A stretch of DNA of 64,000 bases from Nonomuraea angiospora (GTDB taxonomy: Bacteria > Actinomycetota > Actinomycetes > Streptosporangiales > Streptosporangiaceae): positions 1,178,001 through 1,242,000 of the forward strand of contig NZ_JADBEK010000001.1 of the NCBI RefSeq assembly GCF_014873145.1, given 5' to 3'. Position numbers and translations under genes: made by a program. Shown here piece by piece: positions 7,195-13,807 of this stretch. Numbering within the stretch: position 1 is the first letter of the stretch; every line of letters starts with the position of its first letter. The notes beneath the pieces are model-generated. The model ran no database searches. It saw only the letters and a program-made list of their open reading frames with translations, and was not told where the DNA came from.

Positions 7195-7593
7195 TCACCA
7201 GGGCTGGCGGGCGCGAAGGGCCGGGGTGAGCACCTGCCCGGCCCGGTCGGCCAGGAGCGTCATCTGGTACGCCACCACGCCCATGTCGCAGTCGGGGGCG
7301 GCCAGCACGGCCAGGCAGGAGCCGTCGCTGATGGCCACGTTCAGCATGAGCCCGCGCTGCATCTCGATGGCGGTCTGGATGACCGGCCCGCCCTCGAACA
7401 GCGTGGCCGCGCCCTGCGTCAGGCTGGCCAGCCCCGAGGCGACGGCGGCCAGCTGCTCGGCGCGCTCCGGCGGGAAACCGGCCGAGACGGCGAGCGGCAA
7501 CCCGTCGGAGGAGACGACCGCCGCGTGGGCGACGCCGGGGACCGACCGGGCGAAGTCGGTGATCAGCCAGTCGAGATTGCTGTTGCGGGTCAT
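7195..7593 (-). CDS. cvnB: Roadblock/LC7 domain protein, conservon component CvnB
   Basis: 132 residues, all one roadblock/LC7 domain: LDWLITDFARSVPGVAHAAV, VSSDGLPLAVSAGF, then EQLAAVASGLASLTQGAA. These proteins dimerise and regulate small GTPases; in conservons CvnB pairs with CvnD. The ATG at 7593 overlaps the cvnA stop by 4 nt (ATGA), so the genes are translationally coupled. The frame runs on upstream for hundreds of codons, but that part is antisense-like shadow inside cvnA. Confidence 0.9.
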   Translation of the reverse strand: MTRNSNLDWLITDFARSVPGVAHAAVVSSDGLPLAVSAGFPPERAEQLAAVASGLASLTQGAATLFEGGPVIQTAIEMQRGLMLNVAISDGSCLAVLAAPDCDMGVVAYQMTLLADRAGQVLTPALRARQPW

Positions 7594-10349
7594 GGGCCTT
7601 CCTCGCGGGTCGTGCTCCCTGCATCGAAGGGAGGGATGCTGCGCATGCAGATCTCGTCGCGGGCCGCCCGGAACCCCTGCTGGTAGCCGGCCATGCGGTC
7701 GCGGACCTGCTCGGGCGAGATCTGCGGGATGGGGGCGACGCCCTTGGGCATCGAGGGGGTTTCGGCGCTGCCGGGCACCAGATTGGCCTTGGGCACGCGT
7801 TTGGGCAGGCCGGAGGCGGTGGTGCCGTCGTTGGCCGGGCTGGCGGCGGCCTCGGCCGCGCTCCACCCGGCGTCGGCCTGGGGGGAGCTCCAGGCGCCTT
7901 CGGAGGTGTCGTGGTCGAACCAGGCCGACTTCACCGCCGCGAAGATCGGCAGGTAGCCGTCGGGGTCGGTGACGGGCGCGACCCCCAGCCCGGCGCCGAG
8001 CGGGTCCACGGAGACCGCCCTGGCGGGGCCCGCGCCGTCCGGCGCCGCGCCGCCGAAGGCCGGACTTCCAGGGACCGCGCCGCCGAAGGGCGGGCCTCCG
8101 GGGACCGGGCCCGGGCCGCCGCGCAGGAGGTCGAAGCGCGCCCTGGCCCCGGGCGTGTCGAACACCCCCGGCCAGATGGAGGACGCCGACCAGCTCGCCG
8201 AGGGCCGGTCGGGCCCGGGATCGGTGGCGAACGACGGCCAGTCGGCCGGACCCGTCCCCATGGCCGGCGAGTACGGCCGCGGGGACGGGACCACGGGCGG
8301 GGGAGTGGCGGCCCAGGAGTCGGAGATGTCGAACGGCCGCCCGAACGAGGCCGCCGGCGTGGGCTGCGCGGGCGGTTGCAGCAGCGCCTCCGGCAGGAAC
8401 ACCGTCGCGGTCAGCCCCTTGGAGTCGTTGAGGTGCAGCTGCACCCGGATGCCGTGGCGGTGGGCCAGCCGGGCGACCACGAACAGCCCCATGCGCCGCG
8501 AGACCGACACGTCCACCGCGGGCACGTGGGCCAGCCGCTCGTTGGCCTGCGCGAGCTCGTCGGGGACCATGCCGATGCCGCTGTCGGAGATGGACAGCAC
8601 GACGCCGCCGCCCTCGATGGCGGCGGCGGTGACGACGACGGACGTGGTCTGGGGCGAGAACGACAGCGCGTTCTCCACCAGCTCGGCCAGCAGGTGGATG
8701 ATGTCGTTGACCGCCTGCCCCGAGACGGCGCTGCGGGTGGCGACCCGGGGCGTGACCCGCTCGTAGTTCTCCACCTCCGACAGGCAGGCGCGTACGACGT
8801 CGGCCACGCTGACCGGCTTGTTCCAGCGCCTGGGAGGCTCCTGGCCGGCCAGGAGCAGCAGGTTCTCGTTGTTGCGCCGCATGCGCGTGGCCAGGTGGTC
8901 GAGCGTGAACAGGCTGGCCAGCCGCTGCTCGTCCTGCTCGCCCCGCTCCAGCCCGTCGATGAGCTTGATCTGCCGCTGCACCAGGGTCTGGCTGCGCCTG
9001 GACAGGCTGACGAACATGGCGTTGACGTTGGCGCGCAGCCTGGACTCCTCGCCGGCCAGCCGGACGGCCTCGCGGTGGACCTCGTCGAAGGCCCGCGCGA
9101 CCTCGCCGACCTCGTCCAGGGAGTCGACCCCGATGGGCGGGATGGCCAGGGCGGTCTCGTCGCCGGCCTCGTGCAGCGAGCGCACGGTCCGGGGCAGGCC
9201 TACCCCGGCGATGTGCAGGGCCTCGGTGCGCAGCCGGCGCAGCGGCCTGACCAGCGACTGGGCCATGATGGCGGTGACCATCAGGACCGCGAGCAGCAGC
9301 AGAAGGCTGTAGGTGGCGGCCAGCAGCGCGTCGCGGCGCGCGGAGTCCTGCAGCGTGCGGCTCTGCACGTTGATCGACTCGCCGAGCCGCCGCTGGACGG
9401 TCCACATGCCGTCCACGGTGCCGCTGATCGCCTCGAACCAGCGCTGGGCGTCGTCCTTGCGGTCCGGGTCGAGATCGATCCGGCCGCCCCCGGCGACCTG
9501 GGCCAGCGCGCGCAGCCTGATCGCCTCGGCGCGGTCCACCAGCGTGCCGGTGACGATGTCGTCGTAGGTCTGCAGCTGGTCCAGCGTGGCCACCGACCTG
9601 AACACCGCGATCTCGCTCTCCTGCTGGGCGCGGGCGGCCATGAAACGTTCGAGCTCGCCGCTCTGGAAACGGCCCGCCGAGGCCACCGCGGCGAGCAGGC
9701 CGCGCTGCTGCGAGGCGGCGTCGTGCGCCTTGGACAGGGCCGACAGCGCGCGCACGCTGTTGCCCAGGGCCTCCTGGTCGCCGCCCTGGGCGATCTGGTC
9801 GTGGAACTGCTGGAAGGCGCTGATGACCTGGGAGTACTTGGTCAGCGCGGGCAGGGCGAGCAACTGGGTGGACTGCACGACGCCGCGGGTCGCGGGGATC
9901 TCCGGCAGGCGGCTGACCATCTGCTGGGTGATGGTCCAGGCGCTCTCGCCGTGGGCGGGGGTGATCACCTGGGCCTTCGCCCGTACGGCGGCGACCGCCT
10001 CGTCCACGGGGCCGAACTGCCGGCGCAGCGGGTCGGCGCGCGCGGCCGAGCGGCCGGCGGCCACGAAGTAGACCGCGAGGTCGCGCTCGCGGGCGAGCTG
10101 GTGGGTCAGCTCGATGACGGCGTCGCCGAGCTCGGCCTTCTCCAGCACGCGCTGGTACTGTCCCGCCGCCGCCCACGAGGTGATCACCTGCTGGGCGCCG
10201 AGCACCACGCCCACCCCGGTGGGGATGAGGATCAGGGCGACCAGACGTGCCCGCACCCGCCAGTCCCGCAGTCGCAGCCTGCGCTTCTGCCTCCTGCGGA
10301 CGTGCGCTAATCGGGGGCGAGGGCCGCGCGCGGCCGGTTGCTTCGTCAC
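7590..10349 (-). CDS. cvnA: Nitrate/nitrite-sensor-type histidine kinase, conservon component CvnA
   Basis: 919 residues. A membrane segment at about 32-53 is followed by an extracytoplasmic NIT-type helical domain (to about residue 320), a second membrane segment (YSLLLLLAVLMVTAIMAQSL), a HAMP region, a dimerisation region with MFVSLSRRSQTLVQRQIKLI, and an HATPase domain with N-box ELVENALSFSP and G-boxes DSGIGM and MGLFVVARLA. The last 220 residues are a proline/glycine-rich, probably disordered tail. The start is GTG 10349 with ribosome site GGGGAG. CvnA proteins act as membrane sensors scaffolding CvnB, C and D. It heads the operon cvnA-cvnB-cvnC. Confidence 0.9.
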   Translation of the reverse strand: MTKQPAARGPRPRLAHVRRRQKRRLRLRDWRVRARLVALILIPTGVGVVLGAQQVITSWAAAGQYQRVLEKAELGDAVIELTHQLARERDLAVYFVAAGRSAARADPLRRQFGPVDEAVAAVRAKAQVITPAHGESAWTITQQMVSRLPEIPATRGVVQSTQLLALPALTKYSQVISAFQQFHDQIAQGGDQEALGNSVRALSALSKAHDAASQQRGLLAAVASAGRFQSGELERFMAARAQQESEIAVFRSVATLDQLQTYDDIVTGTLVDRAEAIRLRALAQVAGGGRIDLDPDRKDDAQRWFEAISGTVDGMWTVQRRLGESINVQSRTLQDSARRDALLAATYSLLLLLAVLMVTAIMAQSLVRPLRRLRTEALHIAGVGLPRTVRSLHEAGDETALAIPPIGVDSLDEVGEVARAFDEVHREAVRLAGEESRLRANVNAMFVSLSRRSQTLVQRQIKLIDGLERGEQDEQRLASLFTLDHLATRMRRNNENLLLLAGQEPPRRWNKPVSVADVVRACLSEVENYERVTPRVATRSAVSGQAVNDIIHLLAELVENALSFSPQTTSVVVTAAAIEGGGVVLSISDSGIGMVPDELAQANERLAHVPAVDVSVSRRMGLFVVARLAHRHGIRVQLHLNDSKGLTATVFLPEALLQPPAQPTPAASFGRPFDISDSWAATPPPVVPSPRPYSPAMGTGPADWPSFATDPGPDRPSASWSASSIWPGVFDTPGARARFDLLRGGPGPVPGGPPFGGAVPGSPAFGGAAPDGAGPARAVSVDPLGAGLGVAPVTDPDGYLPIFAAVKSAWFDHDTSEGAWSSPQADAGWSAAEAAASPANDGTTASGLPKRVPKANLVPGSAETPSMPKGVAPIPQISPEQVRDRMAGYQQGFRAARDEICMRSIPPFDAGSTTREEGP

Positions 10350-10662
10350 TGGCTCCCCACTCTGTCGCCTGAACGCACGCCGGCATGCGAGGCGCGTGAT
10401 CTGCGCCCGGAGACGAAGAGCAATTTGAGCACATACCGACGAGGTAGGCCAACCTTACAAAGGCCGTGACTTCCATTGGAATGGCCGATTGACCTGGAAT
10501 CCCTCCTATCTGCCCAAGGTCGCCAGAAATAGGACACTTTGGACAACCCGTAATGATCCACCGGGTCATGACTCATGACATTTCATGGCAATTGCCGCAG
10601 AACCTGCTGTACGATCACCGGCGGCCTTTCGGATGCGTGGACTCGCCAAGGAGAAACCCTCA
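10350..10662. promoter_or_regulatory. Divergent intergenic region with palindrome
   Basis: This 313-bp gap separates cvnA (minus) from the substrate-binding lipoprotein gene (plus) and is clearly richer in A+T than its surroundings. GTCATGACTCATGAC at 10565-10579 is a perfect 15-bp palindrome about 85 bp upstream of the lipoprotein start and is the best operator candidate. I see no coding potential. Confidence 0.5.
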
Positions 10663-11655
10663 ATGGAATCCGGTTCTGCTTTTCGCGCGGTCCTGGCGTT
10701 ACTGACCGCCGCCGCCCTCGCCGGGTGCGGCGGCGGCAGCACCCCCGCGGCGAACCCTGGCGCCCCGGGAGACCTGGAGAAGACCGCGCTGACCATAGGC
10801 GTCAGCCCCACTCCCTCCTCGGCGCCGGTGTTCATCGCCGATCGCAAGGGCTTCTTCAAGGCCGAGGGCCTGACCATCAAGACGGAGATCATCCAGGCCC
10901 CGCAGGCGGCCATGCCGAAGATCCTCAACGGCAGCATCGACATATTCAAGGGCAGCTACGTCTCCCTGATCAACATCCAGGACAGCGGCGCCGCCAAATT
11001 GAAGATCCTTTCAGACAGTTTGCAGGGCGCGCCCGGCATCGCCGGCGTCGTGGTACGCAAGGACTCCCCGCTGCAGACCCCCAAAGACCTCAAAGGCAAG
11101 ACCATCGCCGTCAACTCCCTGAACAACCTGGGCACCATGTCCATGAGCGCCCATTTGAAGGCGCATGAAGTAACGCCGAAACAGGTGAAGTTCGTCGCCA
11201 TCGATTTCCAGGCGCAGCTGGGCGCGCTGACGAGCGAGAAGGTGGACGCGGCCTGGATGGTGGAGCCGTTCCTGTCGGCCGCCCAGCAGGCCGGCGCCCG
11301 GCTGCTGCTCGACACCAACACCGGCCCGACCGACGCGCTGCCGATCGACGGCTTGACCGCCACGGCGGAGTGGGTGAGCAAGCGCCCGAAGACCACCGCC
11401 GCCTTCCAGCGCGCGGTCGCCAAGGCCCAGCGCCTGGCCGCCACCAACCGCGCCGAGCTGGCCGAGGTCGTCCCGCTCTACACGCAGACGCCCAAGCAGG
11501 CGGTGATGACCATGGCGATGGGCACCTTCCCGACCTCGCTGAACCCCAAGCGGATCCAGCGGGTGGCCGACCTGATGTACGAGTTCGGCTACCTGAAGTC
11601 CAAGGTGGACGTGGCCTCCATGGTCGTCCCGGAGCCCGTTCCGCAACCCGGCTAG
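10663..11655 (+). CDS. ABC transporter substrate-binding lipoprotein, NMT1/THI5-like
   Basis: 330 residues. The signal peptide ends in a lipobox (ALAGC at about residues 18-22), so the protein is a lipoprotein on the outer face of the membrane. The mature part matches the SsuA/NMT1 solute-binding fold: LTIGVSPTPSSAPVFIADRK, FFKAEGLTIKTEI, GSIDIFKGSYVSLI, and VDAAWMVEPFLSAAQQAGA. Relatives bind thiamine pyrimidine, sulfonates, nitrate or riboflavin, and the ligand here is not evident. The start ATG 10663 has the ribosome site AAGGAG. No permease or ATPase gene is adjacent, so it must use a transporter encoded elsewhere or act as a sensor. Confidence 0.85.
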   Translation: MESGSAFRAVLALLTAAALAGCGGGSTPAANPGAPGDLEKTALTIGVSPTPSSAPVFIADRKGFFKAEGLTIKTEIIQAPQAAMPKILNGSIDIFKGSYVSLINIQDSGAAKLKILSDSLQGAPGIAGVVVRKDSPLQTPKDLKGKTIAVNSLNNLGTMSMSAHLKAHEVTPKQVKFVAIDFQAQLGALTSEKVDAAWMVEPFLSAAQQAGARLLLDTNTGPTDALPIDGLTATAEWVSKRPKTTAAFQRAVAKAQRLAATNRAELAEVVPLYTQTPKQAVMTMAMGTFPTSLNPKRIQRVADLMYEFGYLKSKVDVASMVVPEPVPQPG

Positions 11656-11704
11656 TCACGGCAGGCGGAACGCGCCGTCCGGGACGGGACCACCGATCGA
11701 GCGA

Positions 11705-12307
11705 TCAGCCTTCGGAGGCCCCCAGCCGGGCGCGGCCGGCGATCAGCGCGAGCGTGGCGTCGGCCGCCCGCCGTACGGCCGTGTCCACGGCCTGCTCTCC
11801 GGTGCCGAACGCGCCCAGGTGCAGCAGCCCCGCGTGCCCGTGCGCGGTGGCGGCCACGGCCAGCCCGAGCGACTCGGCGGCCACCGGGTCACCGTCGGCC
11901 AGGGCCATCGCCCCCGACTGGAACGCCTCCTTGACCGGCTGGGAGGCCCGCTCCAGATCGGGTGACCAGGAGCCGAACAGCACCTCGAACAGCGCCCGGT
12001 GCCGGGCGGCGAACCGTACATATCCTCTGGCCACCGCCACCAGCCGATCCTCCGGCGCGCTGCCTCCGCGCTCCGCGGTCACGGCCGCCACCAGCAGTTC
12101 CCCGGCGCGTACGCTCACCGCGAGCAGCAACTCGTCACGGTCGGCGAAGTGCCGGTAGGGGGCGCTGACCGCGACGCCGAGCCGCCGGCTCGCCTCGGCC
12201 ATCGAGAACCCCTGGACCCCCTGCTCGGCGATGAGCTCCAGCGCGGTTTCGATGAGTGCGCCCCGCAGGTCGCCATGGTGGTAGCTGGGTCGTTTCCTGG
12301 GTGGCAC
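11705..12307 (-). CDS. TetR/AcrR family regulator
   Basis: 200 residues: basic head (MPPRKRPSYHHGDLRGALIE), helix-turn-helix (FSMAEASRRLGVAVSAPYRH, FADRDELLL), and an alpha-helical C-terminal half with the WHG-like pattern of this subgroup (FAARHRALFEVLF, GHAGLLHLGAF). It starts 4 nt after the aldo/keto reductase stop, so the two form one operon and the regulator probably controls its own operon through the dyad sites at 13292-13330. Confidence 0.88.
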   Translation of the reverse strand: MPPRKRPSYHHGDLRGALIETALELIAEQGVQGFSMAEASRRLGVAVSAPYRHFADRDELLLAVSVRAGELLVAAVTAERGGSAPEDRLVAVARGYVRFAARHRALFEVLFGSWSPDLERASQPVKEAFQSGAMALADGDPVAAESLGLAVAATAHGHAGLLHLGAFGTGEQAVDTAVRRAADATLALIAGRARLGASEG

Positions 12308-12311
12308 CAGA

Positions 12312-13280
12312 TCAGGTTAGCGACAGTTCATCCAGGGTTTTGTGCTCCGCGTCCGTCAGCGCGAAGTTCATGGCCCCCGCCGCCTCGGCTGCCTGCTGCG
12401 GCTTGGACGCGCCGGGGATGGCCACGACGGTGTCGCCGTAGCGGGTGATCAGCCAGTTGAGCGCCACCTGGGAGATCGTGGCGCCGTGCCCCTCGCCGAT
12501 CCGCCGCATGGCCTCGATCAGCGGCCGGGTGCGTTCGAGCCCCTGGGCGCTGAGCACGTTGCGGCTGAACAGGCGGCGCGCCGGCGGCGCGGACCTGGCC
12601 AGTGCCGGGTTGTCGTGGAAGCGCCCCGTGAGCACCCCACCCTCCAGCGGCGAGTACGCGATGAGCGTCACGCCCAGCTCGCGGGCCGTGTCCAGCACCG
12701 AGTCCCGCTCGACGTTCCTGTGCAACAGGCTGATGCGCACCTGGTTGGCGGCCAGCGGGATGCCCTCGGCGGCCAGCACGCGGTGGGCGAGCACCAGCTG
12801 GCGGGCGTTGAAGTTGCTGACGCCGACCGCGCGGATCCGGCCCGACCGTACGAGCCGCGCCATGGCTTCGAGCTGGGCGGGGAGGCTCGACAGGCTGCCG
12901 GTGGGCATGTGGATCTGGTGCAGGCCGACGGGGTGTCCGCCCAGATGGGCCAGTCGCTTGCCGATGGTCTTGGTGATGCTGGCCGCGGTGCGCAGGTGCG
13001 GCGTCCATTTCGTGGCGACGGTCACCTGGCCGGGGGTGATGCCGCACTCGTTGAGCGCGGTGGCCAGCGCCTGCTCCGATTGCCCCCGGCCGTACATCTC
13101 GGCGGTGTCGAACCAGGTGACCCCGCCGTCGAGGGCGGCCTGTACGACTGCGGTGGCCGTCTCCTGGCCGATGGGATTGATGATCAGGCGGGTGTAATTG
13201 GCCGTGCCCGCGAACTGCATGCACCCCAGGCCGATGGGGCTGATCTCGATGTCGGTCTTGCCCAGCCTCCGCGCTTCCAT
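12312..13280 (-). CDS. Aldo/keto reductase
   Basis: 322 residues with the whole (beta/alpha)8 NADPH-dependent family signature: catalytic Asp and Tyr in WFDTAEMYG, Lys in VATKWTPHLR, and His in LHQIHMPTG, plus the C-terminal cofactor site VVAIPGASKPQQAAEAAGAM. Such enzymes reduce aldehydes and ketones; the specific substrate is unknown. I place the start at the ATG at 13280, preceded by the ribosome site GAGGAG 5 nt away; a GTG two codons upstream is possible. It is the first gene of an operon with the TetR regulator, and its promoter region holds TGTGAT/ATCACA half-sites. Confidence 0.9.
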   Translation of the reverse strand: MEARRLGKTDIEISPIGLGCMQFAGTANYTRLIINPIGQETATAVVQAALDGGVTWFDTAEMYGRGQSEQALATALNECGITPGQVTVATKWTPHLRTAASITKTIGKRLAHLGGHPVGLHQIHMPTGSLSSLPAQLEAMARLVRSGRIRAVGVSNFNARQLVLAHRVLAAEGIPLAANQVRISLLHRNVERDSVLDTARELGVTLIAYSPLEGGVLTGRFHDNPALARSAPPARRLFSRNVLSAQGLERTRPLIEAMRRIGEGHGATISQVALNWLITRYGDTVVAIPGASKPQQAAEAAGAMNFALTDAEHKTLDELSLT

Positions 13281-13291
13281 CCGCACTCCTC

Positions 13292-13330
13292 AATGTGATA
13301 GTCGATCACATTGTGAAAGGCTATCACATT
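13292..13330. promoter_or_regulatory. Operator cluster upstream of aldo/keto reductase
   Basis: Three AATGTGAT-type half-sites occur here: AATGTGAT at 13292-13299, ATCACATT at 13305-13312 and ATCACATT at 13323-13330. The first two form a perfect dyad with a 5-bp spacer; the first and third form a 10-bp perfect inverted repeat (AATGTGATAG/CTATCACATT). This is a likely binding site for the TetR regulator encoded at the end of the operon. Confidence 0.65.
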
Positions 13331-13370
13331 CGCGGCGCCGGGCTCAGAGCCACGCCCGGAGCTCCTCGCC

Positions 13371-13604
13371 GTGCCCATGCATGCGCGGGCGGCCGGTCTG
13401 GACGTCGACACACCGGGCCCCGACGCCTTCGCCGGGCTCTCCCCGCAACAGCAGCAGATCGTCCGGCTCGCCGCCCGCGGGCTGACCAACCGCGAGATCG
13501 GCGAACGCCTCTTCCCGTCGCCGCGCACCTTTCCCAAGCTGGGCGTCACCTCCCGCTCCCAGCTACGCGACGTGCTGGAGGCAGGGACCCGCACGACTGC
13601 CTGA
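13371..13604 (+). pseudogene. Remnant of a LuxR-type helix-turn-helix protein
   Basis: A 77-codon frame carries SPQQQQIVRLAARGLTNREI, GERLFPSPRT and LGVTSRSQLRDVL, which are the start and end of a LuxR C-terminal DNA-binding domain. About nine residues of the recognition helix (usually near VxxHLxxVxxK) are missing between PRT and FPKLG, and the rest of any regulator is absent. It looks like the decayed 3' end of a larger regulator gene. Confidence 0.55.
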
Positions 13605-13782
13605 CGCGCCGGACACCCGGTGCGGGCTCCGCCGAGAGCCCCCGCCGGCTCGGTCGTCGAACGTATGAGCCCGGGGTCGCGGACCGCGAGGCGGTCCCAC
13701 GCACGCCGGAGTTGAACGCCGATCGGTTTCCTCGAGGTTGTCCGGTTCTCCGGGCCATCATGCGGGCATGCGGCCCGCCGAA

Positions 13783-13804
13783 TATGTGAGGATCTGTTCA
13801 CATA
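13783..13804. promoter_or_regulatory. Dyad upstream of the SARP regulator gene
   Basis: TATGTGA at 13783-13789 and TCACATA at 13798-13804 are perfect inverted arms 8 bp apart, ending just before the SARP start codon. The core TGTGA/TCACA is shared with the half-sites at 13292-13330. It is a plausible repressor site for the regulator gene. Confidence 0.45.
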
Positions 13805-13807
13805 ACG

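Noticed and set aside
7594..10569. Long upstream extension of the cvnB frame
   Set aside because: It lies antiparallel in phase with cvnA and has no domain similarity; the roadblock domain begins at ATG 7593.
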